Origin: Mesostigma viride
Taxonomy: Eukaryota; Streptophyta; Mesostigmatophyceae; Mesostigmatales; Mesostigmataceae
NCBI GenBank assembly: GCA_009746045.1
Contig: RPFO01000225.1
Location: forward strand, 979,090-1,043,089
Reading direction: 5' to 3'
DNA length: 64,000 bases
The notes under the pieces were generated by a model, which saw only the letters and a program-made list of their open reading frames with translations, did not search any database and had not been told where the DNA came from. Below are positions 46,119 to 55,626 of this stretch, piece after piece (within the stretch, counting starts at the first letter, position 1; each line of letters starts with the position of its first letter). The position numbers and the translations under genes were made by a program.

Positions 46119-46733
46119 TTAATTAATTAATTAATTAAACTCGTGCTCCCGTTGGGGAGTCACGGAGCACCGAAGTGCTTTTAATCCCTGTGTGTGCACT
46201 ACAGGAGAAAGGGCAGAGACCCCCAGTCTCCTTCATGCCAAAGGCATGCCACAGCTGCAATCGGGCGCGGCTAGCTAAAAGGACAGGCTAACGATCCGGC
46301 AAACTGTGGGTGCAATAAGACCCATGTGAGCATGTCATAGCAAGGAGCGTGGGCAAGTAATCTGAACATAGCCAGGGCGTAGCATGGCTGTACTAGAACT
46401 AGGCTAAGGCTATGGCTGGTTGTGTACCGTGCGTTGGCGGCACGTGACTAGGTTTGTTGGCACAGCTAGGCAAACATTCTAGGCATGGCTGCCTTAGCGA
46501 CAGTGACTCCAATGGTTACAAGCTAGGGCTATTGCTATTCTAGCCCGCTGGGGGCGTCCACATCTTGTGGTTGATCATCAGGTCCCCGCCCCTCCAGTAC
46601 ACCTTGGGCTTCTGGGGGTCCTGCTTATGGCGGAGGTATTCCGGCCACAGGTCGCGTCGCTGCTGTTGCTGAGCGGGGGTTAGGTCGTCATCCAGCGTCC
46701 AGGTGAGGTCGTGCAACCGCTTGCGACGAGACT
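46119..46733 (-). pseudogene. Truncated family B element: ORF1 C-terminus plus 3' end
   Basis: On the minus strand, 46733-46540 encodes the last part of family B ORF1 (RKRLHDLTWTLDDDLTPAQQ ... MINHKMWTPPAG, then stop), almost identical to the copy at 1016-1306. The family B UTR, hairpin and (TTAA)n tail (about 46119-46140) follow. It is cut abruptly at 46733, a typical 5' truncation. Confidence 0.82.
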
Positions 46734-46779
46734 CCGTGGCATGCCTTTGCGCATGACACGCAAGTTCTTACTTACTTAC

Positions 46780-47040
46780 TCTGCTGAGAAGCCATGGATG
46801 CCCTAGCTCCTGTATAGCCATGCTGATCTTCCACCCCGCATGACGGGCCCCCTTTGTGCTCTGATAGATCATGCCAGTGGTGCCGGTGCCCTTTGTGCAC
46901 CCAGAGCAGGTAGCAGTTTACATTCCCCCACCACCGGCTGCAGGAAGTATAGCCAAGAGTGTATTATAGGCCATTATTATGCCCCGTCTCAGGGCTATGT
47001 ATATGTGCTACATATACTCCCAACGGAGTTATGTTCCTCA
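46780..47040 (+). repeat. Solo family A 3' UTR
   Basis: This plus-strand 3' UTR of the ORF1-only family ends at TACTCCCAACGGAGTTATG. It carries the terminal hairpin but no visible A/T tail. It lies directly upstream of the intact element starting near 47104. Confidence 0.75.
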
Positions 47041-47245
47041 CGGGATCATGTCGCACGTACCCCCAATTGCTGCATGGATGGATGGAAGTTAATGCTCCGT
47101 TGTTGATGCCGGCCACGAGGTAGCCATGGCTGTCGGAGCTCATAACTTTCACGTTTGAGCACCGAATTTAGCCGTGAATATCACTATCGCTTCGTCTTTC
47201 TAGACGCACATGCTGATATAATTTTCCGAATCTAAAACGCAATAT

Positions 47246-48595
47246 ATGGCGAACAAACGCGCCTCGACGCAACGCAGCCTGGCGGCTGCGCTCGGCAATG
47301 AAAATCCGTCTGCAGCTCAGGCTGCAGCTTCGCCTTCAGGTCCGGCAGGCGGCGATGACACTAGTCGTGCACTGGTGGTCGTCCAGCAACCCCCCGGGCT
47401 TAACGCCTCGCCATCTGCATCGCCTGACCCCAAGCGCACCCGCCCAGCCGACGACACAGGAGGGTCTTCACGCCCAGAACCGAGCTTTCGGCCCCGGCCT
47501 TTCAAGGTCGCAGATTACGACTGGGCCACCATTTCTCCGACCGATGCTATGCGCTGCATCTTCTTCGGGGATTACGCTTCGCTTTACGACCTGTGCCTCC
47601 ATCTCCACTCCATCAATCGCCTCCTCTGCCCAGACGGCAGCCGCTGGGCCCACATCTCCCAGCTGGTCGGCTGCGTCCGCCCCCATCTCCAGCACGCCAT
47701 CCTCAACTCCCTTCTCCAGCGCTCTGACGGCGAGATCTGGGCTCCACCCCTTTCCGTCCCCACCCTCCGCTCCATCCTCACGGAAGCCTTTCAGCAGCAC
47801 GTGACCCCCCTTGCTGCCGACATAGCAGCAATCGGCGGCACGCTGACTGCTGAACTTCCTCACATTTCCACCGCCGCCGCCTCCACCTCCACGGCCATTT
47901 CCGCCTCCACTGCCGACATCAAAGCCCAGCTCCTCGACCTCGACCACCGCCTTCAAGCCACCGCCAACGCCCTTGAGAGCTTGCATGACACCGCCGGCCT
48001 CACCGCCCAGGCGGTGAAGGACATCGCCGCCCAGCCGGCTCCTGCTGGCCCGGCCGGCGATGCTCCCTCCACCTGGGCGGACTTGCTTAAGCAGCACACC
48101 ACCTCCACCACCTCCACCATCTCGGCACAACTCAAGCAACAAGCCCTCGACCTTCGCGAGGAAGCCGACATCGCCCGGCGCAGCCACAATGTCATTGTCA
48201 AGCACTTCGACCAGCAGGCAGGTGAGACCTCCACGAGCCTTCTTGAGGCATTTAAGCGCGCCATTCTTGCCCCCATGTTACTCACTGGTGAGCTGGACAT
48301 GTCGGCTGTCCGCCTCCCCCGCGCGCGGGGGAAGGCTGGCCCGGCACCCGTGCTCCTCACCTTTAAGTACATGGCGGACAAGCTGGCGTTCCTTAAATGC
48401 CGCAAGAAGCTCTCGGAGACTCGCTTCACGCTGGACGACGACTTGACCCTGGCCCAGCAACAACGGCGACGCGATCTATGGCCGACCTACCTTCAGCTCC
48501 GGCAGAGCGCAAGGGGGAAGCCGGTATACTGGAGGGGGGCGGTCATCCACGTTGACCACAAGCCCTGGCAGCCCCCTCCTGCCACCTCAGACTAG
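47246..48595 (+). CDS. LINE ORF1-like RNA-binding protein (family A)
   Basis: An intact 449-residue intronless frame. Residues about 1-95 are Ala/Ser/Pro-rich and disordered, with a basic patch (DPKRTRP). About 95-190 is a conserved N-terminal region (VADYDWATISPTDAMRCIFF). About 190-310 is Thr/Ser/Ala-rich predicted coiled coil (LLDLDHRLQATANALESL). An RRM-like segment follows (HNVIVKHFDQQAGE onwards), then a C-terminal block VLLTFKYMADKLAFLKCRKK ... FTLDDDLTLAQQQRRRDLWP ... YWRGAVIHVDHKPW. Coiled coil, RRM and C-terminal domain in that order is the L1 ORF1p plan, a trimeric RNA chaperone that packages retroelement RNA. Assignment rests on architecture and the C-terminal pattern, not on a database match. 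The near-identical copy at 52159-53505 argues for recent mobility. Confidence 0.8.
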   Translation: MANKRASTQRSLAAALGNENPSAAQAAASPSGPAGGDDTSRALVVVQQPPGLNASPSASPDPKRTRPADDTGGSSRPEPSFRPRPFKVADYDWATISPTDAMRCIFFGDYASLYDLCLHLHSINRLLCPDGSRWAHISQLVGCVRPHLQHAILNSLLQRSDGEIWAPPLSVPTLRSILTEAFQQHVTPLAADIAAIGGTLTAELPHISTAAASTSTAISASTADIKAQLLDLDHRLQATANALESLHDTAGLTAQAVKDIAAQPAPAGPAGDAPSTWADLLKQHTTSTTSTISAQLKQQALDLREEADIARRSHNVIVKHFDQQAGETSTSLLEAFKRAILAPMLLTGELDMSAVRLPRARGKAGPAPVLLTFKYMADKLAFLKCRKKLSETRFTLDDDLTLAQQQRRRDLWPTYLQLRQSARGKPVYWRGAVIHVDHKPWQPPPATSD

Positions 48596-48603
48596 GAATA
48601 TAT

Positions 48604-49631
48604 ATACCAGTAAGGCTTGCATCACTCCCCGGACAGGAGAACTTTTGCGGATGACTGTAGGTGTAAGTTGGCGATGCCATGGTAACCGGAGACGTCCGTC
48701 CTATAGTCAGCAAAATTGGTGCGAGAGGTCCCCAGTTCGATTCCGGTCGGATTCATTTGCAGATCGCGTTTTCCGCGTTTTCCGCGGCCCGGCACTGAAC
48801 GCAAAGGTTTTCACCTTTGCGGAGTGTCTGATCAGAATATACGCTTGGCTGATTTCGATAGTACCGGCTACGCCCCCTTCTAAAGAAGGATTCAGCCGTG
48901 TTCAGCCCGTCTCACGGTGCGAGACTGAACAAGTCTCGCGTGCAGACACGTGTGTAGTACTCCTACACACAGATCTCGAGTGATTTATCTAGTACCAAAT
49001 CCGAAAGGCTTGCATCACTCCCCGGACAGGAGAACTTTTGCGGATGACTGTAGGTGTAAGTTGGCGATGCCATGGTAACCGGAGACGTCCGTCCTATAGT
49101 CAGCAAAATTGGTGCGAGAGGTCCCCAGTTCGATTCCGGTCGGATTCATTTGCAGATCGCGTTTTCCGCGTTTTCCGCGGCCCGGCACTGAACGCAAAGG
49201 TTTTCACCTTTGCGGAGTGTCTGATCAGAATATACGCTTGGCTGATTTCGATAGTACCGGCTACGCCCCCTTCTAAAGAAGGATTCAGCCGTGTTCAGCC
49301 CGTCTCACGGTGCGAGACTGAACAAGTCTCGCGTGCAGACACGTGTGTAGTACTCCTACACACAGATCTCGAGTGATTTATCTAGTACCAAATCCGAAAG
49401 GCTTGCATCACTCCCCGGACAGGAGAACTTTTGCGGATGACTGTAGGTGTAAGTTGGCGATGCCATGGTAACCGGAGACGTCCGTCCTATAGTCAGCAAA
49501 ATTGGTGCGAGAGGTCCCCAGTTCGATTCCGGTCGGATTCATTTGCAGATCGCGTTTTCCGCGTTTTCCGCGGCCCGGCACTGAACGCAAAGGTTTTCAC
49601 CTTTGCGGAGTGTCTGATCAGAATACCAGTA
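48604..49631 (+). repeat. 393-bp tandem units (about 2.6 identical copies) with 9-bp flanking duplication
   Basis: Units begin near 48614, 49007 and 49400 and appear identical. The array interrupts the family A 3' UTR and is bounded by ATACCAGTA on both sides (48604-48612 and 49623-49631), a likely target-site duplication. Each unit has several inverted repeats: GCAAAGGT-TTTC-ACCTTTGC, GTTCAG...CTGAAC around a TCTC/GAGA stem, and GTGTGTAG/CTACACAC. Each also has AGTTCGATTCC (48734-48744 in unit 1), close to a pol III B box, with a weak A-box-like GTAAGTTGG about 60 nt upstream. A tRNA-derived SINE is possible; no cloverleaf could be drawn. Older diverged units lie at 5642-6390. Confidence 0.85.
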
Positions 49632-50064
49632 GTGTAGATTAGTAAGGCTTAGCCTAGCATGTGGCCCACGCGCATGTGCGCCCATAATGGCCCCCATGGA
49701 TGATGCCTTCAACATTTAGCCATGCTTTGTCTATAATGGGACCCCCATGGATGTTGCATTAAGAATTTAGCCATGCTATGCCATGCAGAGAGATGCTCTC
49801 TGTCGAGAAGCCATGTCCTAGCTCTTGTATAGCCATGATGATCTTCCTCCCTCACAGGCATGCTCCCCCCTTACCCGGGCATAGCGTGATAGACCATGAG
49901 GGTGCAGGTGCCTTGGTGCACCTAGAGCAGGGGTAGCTTACATTCCCCCCCTTGCATGAAGTAGCCTAGAATGTATTAAAAGCCATATGCCCCTTCTCAG
50001 GGCTATGTGCTACATCTACTCCCAACGGAGTGATGTTGATAATTAATTAATTAATTAATTATGT

Positions 50065-50310
50065 TCCTAATTGATTAATAAAAAGTAAGTAATTAATTCC
50101 GCTTGGGGGAAGGGGGCTTGCCCACAGGGGGCCCGCTGTCGTGTGAGCCTGGACAATCTTCTGCCACCTCTTCAATTGTTCTGCATAGCAGTCCAAAGAA
50201 GAGAGAGGGAGTAAATGCGGTGTTCAAACTGAGCTGGCCGGACCACTGGGTCAGCCAGCAACATCTGGATCATTAAATTAATTAATTAATTAATTAATTA
50301 ATTAATTAAT
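50065..50310 (-). pseudogene. Second LINE ORF2 C-terminal remnant and A/T tails
   Basis: 50098-50270 is a decayed minus-strand copy of the ORF2 end seen at 43862-44020 (GGGGGAAGGGGGCTTGCCCAC and flanks). It is bounded by A/T microsatellites; the (ATTA)n run at 50276-50310 leads straight into the next ORF1 copy. Confidence 0.65.
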
Positions 50311-51694
50311 ATGACGAGCAAACGCTCCTCGACGCAACGCAGCCTGGCGGCTGCTCTCCGGGCCATGAAAATACGTCTGCAGCTCCGGCTGCAGCTTCGC
50401 CATCAGGTCCGGCAGGCAGCGGTGACACTAGTCGCGCACTGGTGGTCGCCCCGAACCCTCCCGGCCATCTGCATCGCCTGATTCTAAACGCAGCCGCCCA
50501 GCCGACAAAACAGGAGGGTTTTCGCGCCCCACAGAACCGCCCTTTTGGCCCCAACCTTTCAAGGTCGATGATCACGACTGGACCAACATGTCCCCGAGCG
50601 ATGCTATGCATTGCCTCTTCTACGGGCCGGGACTACGCCTCGCTTTATGAACTGTGCCTCCATCGATCCACGACATCAACCGCCTCATCCACCCCGACCG
50701 GACGGCACCTGGGTCAGCGGACCCAACTTTCTGTTCGGGTGCGCCCGCCCCCAACTCCAACATGTGCATTATCCTCAACTCCCTCCTCATGCGCTCTGAC
50801 GGCGAGATCTGGGCTCCATCCATCTCCGCCCCCACCCTCCGCTCCATCCTTACGGAAGCCTTTCAGCAGCACGTGACCCCCCTTGCTGCTGACGTGGCAG
50901 CAATGGGCGGCACGCTGGCTACTGAGCTTCCTCACCTTTCCACCGACCACCGTCGCCTCCACCTCCACTGCCATTTCCGCCTCCACTGCCGACATATCCA
51001 AGCCCAGCTCCTCGACCTCGACCACCGCCTCCAAGCCACCGCCACCGCCCTTGAGTGCTTGCATGACACCGCCGGCCTCACCGCCCAGGCGGTGAAGGAC
51101 ATCGCTGCCCAGCCGGCATCTGCTGGCCCGGCCAGCGATGCTCCCTCCACCTGGGCGGACTTGCTTAAGCATCATCTAGTACCACCTCCACCACCTCCAC
51201 CATCGCGGCACAGCTCAAGCAACAAGCCTTCGACCTTCGAGAGGAGGCCGACATCACCCAGCGCAGCCACAATGTCATCGTCAAGCACTTCGACCAGCCG
51301 GTAGGTGAGACCTCGACGACTCTTATCACGGCATTTAAGCGCGACATTCTTGCCCCCATGCAACTCACTGGTGAGCTGCGGATGTCAGCTGTCCGCCTCC
51401 CCCGCGCGCGGGGTAAGGCTGGCCCGGCACCCGTGCTCCTCATAATAATGTTAATTTATTAAGTACATGGCGGACAAACTGTCGTTCCTTAAAGGCCGCA
51501 AGAAGCACTCGGGGACTCGCTTCACGCTGGACGATGACTTGACCCTGGCCCAGCAGCAGCGGCGACGCGAGCTATGGCCGACCTACCTTCAGCTCCGGCA
51601 GCGCGCAGCTGGGGGGAAGCCGGTGTACTGGAGGGGGGCGGTCATCCACATTGACCACAAGCCCTGGCATGCCCCTCCTGCCACCTCAGACTAG
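50311..51694 (+). pseudogene. ORF1-like pseudogene (family A, copy A2)
   Basis: It starts at an ATG directly after an (ATTA)n run, so the 5' UTR is missing. It is homologous to the intact 449-residue protein but broken by several frameshifts (first near codon 17). A short A/T-rich insertion near 51440-51455 (ATAATAATGTTAATTT) splits the C-terminal domain. Its last 75 codons (51467-51694) are intact and end at the same stop as copy A1. Confidence 0.82.
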
Positions 51695-51715
51695 GAATAT
51701 ATACCAGTAGTGTAG

Positions 51716-53650
51716 ATTGAATTGAATTGAATTGAATTGTAACATAACTCCGTTGGGAGTATATGTAGCACATAGCCCAGAGAAGGGGCATATGGCCTAT
51801 CATACATTCTAAGCTACTTCCTGCAAGGGTGGGAATGTAAACAACACTTGCTCTAGGTGCACTAGGGCACCTGCACCACCCAGAGTTTCAGGCAACACCC
51901 AGCGAAGGGGAGCCTGTCATAGGTGGGGAAGATCATCATGGCTATACAAGAGCTAGGACATGGCTTCTCTACAGAGAGCATCTCTCTGCATGGCATAGCA
52001 TGGCGAAATTCTTAATGCAACATCCATGGGGGTCCCGTTATAGGCAGGGCTTGGCTAAATCCTGTAGACAACATCCATGGGGGCCATTATGGGCGCACAT
52101 GCGCGTGGGCCACATGCTAGGCTAAGCCTGACTAATCTACACTACTGGTATGAATTCCCTAGTCTGGGGTGGCAGGAGGGGGCTGCCAGGGCTTGTGGTC
52201 AACGTGGATGACCGCCCCCCTCCAGTATACCGGCTTCCCCCCTGCGCTGTGCCGGAGCTGAAGGTAGGCCGGCCATAGCTCGCGTCGCCGCTGTTGCTGG
52301 GCCAGGGTCAAGTCGTCGTCCAGCGTGAAGCGAGTCCTCGAGAGCTTCTTGCGGCATTTAAGGAACGACAGCTTGTCCGCCATGTACTTAAAGGTGAGGA
52401 GCACGGGTGCCGGGCCAGCCTTCCCCCGCGCGCGGGGGAGGCGGACAGCCGACATGTCCAGCTCACCAGTGAGTAGCATGGGGGCAAGAATGTCGCGCTT
52501 AAATGCCTCAAGAAGGGTCGTGGAGGTCTCACCTGCCGGCTGGTCGAAGTGCTTGACGATGACATTGTGGCTGCGCCGGGCGATGTCGGTTTCCTCGCGA
52601 AGGTCGAGGGCTTGTTGCTTGAGTTGTGCCGAGATGGTGGAGGTGGTGGAGGTGGTGTGCTGCTTAAGCAAGTCCGCCCAGGTGGAGGGAGCATCGCCGG
52701 CCGGGCCAGCAGACGCCGGCTGGGCGGCGATGTCCTTCACCGCCTGGGCGGTGAGGCCGGCGGTGTCATGCAAGCTCTCAAGGGCGTTGGCGGTGGCTTG
52801 AAGGCGTTGGTCGAGGTCGAGGAGCTGGGCTTTGATGTCGGCAGTGGAGGCGGAAATGGCAGTGGAGGTGGAGGCGGCAGCGGCGGAAATGTGAGGAAGT
52901 TCAGCAGCCAGCGTGCCACCCATTGCTGCGACGTCAGCAGCAAGGGGGGTCACGTGCTGCTGAAAGGCTTCCGTGAGGATGGAACGGAGGGTGGGGGCGG
53001 AGATGGATGGAGCCCAGATCTCGTCGTCAGAGCGCTCGAGAAGGGAGTTGAGGATGGTGTGCTGGAGCTGGGGGCGGGGGCAGCCAAGCAGGGCGCCGTG
53101 GGTTTGCCAGCGGCAGCCGTTGCTGCCGATGAGGCGACCTTGGTCGTAAAGATGGAGGCACAGGTCGTAAAGCGAGGCGTAGTCCCCGTAGAAGATGCAG
53201 TCCATAGCATCGTAAGGAGACAGGTTGTTCCAGTCGTGATCATCGACCTTGAAAGGGTGGGGCCGAAAGCGCGGTTCCGAGGGGCGGGACCATCCTGTTT
53301 TGTCGGCTGGGCGGGTGCGTTTCGGGTCAGGCGATGCCGATGGCGAGGCATTAAGCCCGGGAGGTTGCTGGGTGGCCACCAGTGCACGACTAGTGTCACC
53401 GCTGTCTACCGGACCTGATGGCGAAGCTGCAGCCGCAGCTGCCGCATTTTCATGGGCGAGCGCATCCGCCAAACTGCGTTGCGTCAAAGGACGTTTGCTC
53501 GTCATATATTGCGTGTTAGATTCGGAAAATTATATCAGCATGTGCGTCTTAGAAAGACGAAGCGATAGTGATATTCACAGCTGAATTTGGGGCTCAAACG
53601 TGAAAGTTATGAGCTCCGCCGTCAGCCATGGCTACCTCGTGGCTCGTGGC
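51716..53650 (-). mobile_element. Full-length ORF1-only LINE-like element (family A, copy A3)
   Basis: The cleanest copy. On the minus strand: 5' end near 53650 with GCCACGA tandem units and CACGAGGTAGCCATGGCTG, 5' UTR, intact ORF1 (53505-52159), ~410-bp 3' UTR, terminal CTCCCAACGGAG hairpin near 51750-51761, and an (AATTC)n tail at 51716-51740. With about 1.93 kb end to end and no ORF2, it defines the unit independently of A1. Confidence 0.85.
52159..53505 (-). CDS. LINE ORF1-like RNA-binding protein (family A)
   Basis: An intact 448-residue frame closely matching 47246-48595 over its whole length. The same layout is seen: disordered N-terminus, VDDHDWNNLSPYDAMDCIFY region, central coiled coil (LLDLDQRLQATANALESL), RRM-like segment from HNVIVKHFDQPAGE, hinge LPRARGKAG, and the C-terminal block FTLDDDLTLAQQQRRRELWP ... 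VYWRGAVIHVDHKPW. Differences from A1 are concentrated around residues 80-150. Open frames kept in two copies suggest selection on the protein or very recent insertion. It sits in its own element with 5' and 3' UTRs. Confidence 0.82.
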   Translation of the reverse strand: MTSKRPLTQRSLADALAHENAAAAAAASPSGPVDSGDTSRALVATQQPPGLNASPSASPDPKRTRPADKTGWSRPSEPRFRPHPFKVDDHDWNNLSPYDAMDCIFYGDYASLYDLCLHLYDQGRLIGSNGCRWQTHGALLGCPRPQLQHTILNSLLERSDDEIWAPSISAPTLRSILTEAFQQHVTPLAADVAAMGGTLAAELPHISAAAASTSTAISASTADIKAQLLDLDQRLQATANALESLHDTAGLTAQAVKDIAAQPASAGPAGDAPSTWADLLKQHTTSTTSTISAQLKQQALDLREETDIARRSHNVIVKHFDQPAGETSTTLLEAFKRDILAPMLLTGELDMSAVRLPRARGKAGPAPVLLTFKYMADKLSFLKCRKKLSRTRFTLDDDLTLAQQQRRRELWPAYLQLRHSAGGKPVYWRGAVIHVDHKPWQPPPATPD

Positions 53651-53655
53651 TCGTG

Positions 53656-54060
53656 GCTTCAACTAGTGTAGATTAGTCAGGCTTAGCCTAGCATGTGGCC
53701 CACGCGCATGTGCGCCCATAATGGCCCCCATGGATGATGCCTTCAGCATTTAGCCAAGCCATGCCTATAACGGGACCTCCCATGGATGTTGCATTAAGAA
53801 TTTAGCCATGCTATGCCTATGCAGAGAGACGCTCTCTGTTGAGAAGCCATGCCCTGGCTCTTGTATAGCCATGATGATCCCCCCCATGCCGGGCCCCCCT
53901 TAGTTGGGTTGAGCTCCGAGACAGCATGGTGGGGCAGGTGCCCTTGGTGCACCTAGAGCAAGTGTTGCTTACATTCCACTCTTGCAGGAAGTAGCCCAGA
54001 ATGTATTAAAAGCCATATGCCCCTTCTCCGGGATATTAATTAATTAATTATCAACATCAC
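53656..54060 (+). repeat. Solo family A 3' UTR, head-to-head with copy A3
   Basis: A plus-strand 3' UTR (TAGTGTAGATTAGTCAGGC onwards) begins immediately at the 5' end of copy A3. It runs to CTTCTCCGGGATATT and merges with a TTAA-type tail shared with the oppositely oriented element at 54046. Confidence 0.75.
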
Positions 54061-54770
54061 TCCGTTGGGAGTCAATGTAGCACATATCCCTGAGAAGGGG
54101 CATATGGCTTTAAATACATCCTAGGCTACTTCATGCAAGGGTGGGAATGTAAGCAACACTTGCTCTAGGTGCCGCAAGGGCACCGGCACCACCATGCTGT
54201 CTCAGGTTCAACCCAGCTAAGGGGATCCTGGCACGGGGGAGGAAGATCATCATGGCTATGCAAGGGCTAGGGCATGGCTTCTCGACAGAGAGCATCTCTC
54301 TGCATGGCATAGCATGGCTAAGTTCTTAATGCAACATCCATGGGGGTCCCATTATAGACAAAGCAGGGCTAAATGTTGAAGGCATCATCCATGGGGGCCA
54401 TTATGGGCGCACATGCGCGTGGGCCACATGCTAGGCTAAGCCTTACTAATCTACACTACTGGTATATATATTCCTAGTCTGAGGTGGCAGGAGGGGGCTG
54501 CCAGGGCTTGTGGTCAACGTGGATGACCGCCCCCCTCCAGTATACCGGCTTCCCCCTTGCGCTCTGCCGGAGCTGAAGGTAGGCCGGCCATAGCTCGCGT
54601 CGCCGTTGTTGCTGGGCCAGGGTCAAGTCGTCGTCCAGCGTGAAGCGAGTCTCCGAGAGCTTCTTGCGGCATTTAAGGAACGCCAGCTTGTCCGCCATGT
54701 ACTTAAAGGTGAGGAGCACGGGGGCCGGGCCAGCCTTCCCCCGCGCGCGGGGGAGGCGGACAGCCGACAT
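54046..54770 (-). pseudogene. 5'-truncated family A element (copy A5)
   Basis: The minus-strand frame 54770-54474 is the last 98 residues of ORF1 (from MSAVRLPRARGKAG), with normal stop, full 3' UTR and TTAA tail. Its left portion is replaced at 54771 by a short plus-strand family A 3' terminus (54773-54813), so the break is a rearrangement or nested insertion. Confidence 0.8.
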
Positions 54771-54814
54771 CCGGGATATGTGCTACATGTACTCCCAACG
54801 GAGTCATGTTCCTA

Positions 54815-55402
54815 GGGTGGTCCCACGCGGAATGGGGTAGATTTTTGCAAGAAAAAAACGCTAGTTTCAATCGTCCGAAAAACGGACATTGCGCCGAAAT
54901 TCTTGCCGAAAAATTTGCAGCCGAGCGAATTTTCCGCCGGCCGGAAAGGGTCTCTCTGCAGCTAGACCCTTCGCAAATCGTGCGAAATCGCGCAAAATTT
55001 GCTGAAATTGACCAAAACCAGGCCAAAAAAGTGTAAAATCATGCGAAATCTTGAAAATTTTGCTGAAATTGACCAAAAACTGACCAAAAAAGTGCGAATT
55101 CATGCAAAAAAGTTCGATTGTAAAAAAATTACGACATGTAAAAAATGCGTGAATTCATGCGAAAATTTTCAAAGGGTCTCTCTGCAGTTAGACCCTTCGT
55201 GTAAAATTATGCGAAATCCTGTGAAATCGTGTGAAATTGTGTGAAATTGTGCGAAAATCGTGCGAAAATCACGCGAAATTGTGCAAAATTTTGCGGGCGT
55301 TCTCAAATCGCTAGAAAAAATTTTGAAACAGAAAGTCGAAAACAGCGTTTTTTTCTTGCAAAATGCGCGAAAAACTACCCCATTCGGCGTGGGGCCACCC
55401 CC
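54815..55402. mobile_element. 588-bp inverted-repeat element (MITE-like), TA flanks
   Basis: The left end GGGTGGTCCCACGC-GAATGGGGTAG and the right end (inward, GGGGGTGGCCCCACGC-GAATGGGGTAG) form terminal inverted repeats. They extend, with gaps, through GCAAGAAAAAAACGC on both sides. TA lies at both outer edges (54813-54814 and 55403-55404). The interior is A/T-rich, full of GCGAAATT-like short repeats, and has two copies of an AAGGGTCT...AGACCCTT hairpin (near 54947 and 55171). No transposase is encoded. It is inserted at the end of a family A 3' terminus. The superfamily is uncertain. Confidence 0.75.
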
Positions 55403-55404
55403 TA

Positions 55405-55626
55405 ATTAATTAATATACCAGCTAAAGACTGAACAAAGCCAGTGCTTTTAAACACGGTTAACATTTTCACATCTCTGAATGCCTTGCAAGCATGAATGGC
55501 CCTCAGCCTTCAGGTGTGAACCCTATGCCACAAAAAAAAAAAATGGTGTGCAGCTGTCACGGAACACTCCGGCATAAGCACTTGCAGTGTCCCAACTGAC
55601 AATGCTAGGCTGTAATGTCTTGAGCA
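55405..55626. other. 3' flank of the oxidase gene
   Basis: No feature beyond an A12 run at 55532-55543 and probable 3' UTR of the minus-strand oxidase gene. Confidence 0.4.

Larger units (their letters stand above)
47104..50064 (+). mobile_element. ORF1-only LINE-like element (family A, copy A1)
   Basis: A complete element: a 5' end (CACGAGGTAGCCATGGCTG...) shared with copies at 53.6 and 61.2 kb, ~130 bp of 5' UTR, ORF1 at 47246-48595, a ~430-bp 3' UTR interrupted by the 393-bp repeat insertion, the terminal ACTCCCAACGGAGT hairpin near 50023-50036, and an (ATTA)n tail to about 50060. There is no room for, and no trace of, ORF2. It therefore depends on reverse transcriptase in trans, as mammalian HAL1 elements do. 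Confidence 0.8.

Noticed and set aside
48622-49597. Repeated 60-residue and 112-residue frames in the 393-bp units
   Set aside because: They are identical because the DNA is tandemly repeated; they have no known domain and run across the hairpins. No evidence of translation.
48604-49631. Tandem 393-bp units as a CRISPR-like array or a tRNA gene cluster
   Set aside because: The whole unit is repeated with no unique spacers, and no cloverleaf forms around the AGTTCGATTCC box; the T-stem does not pair. A hammerhead ribozyme core was also sought and not found.
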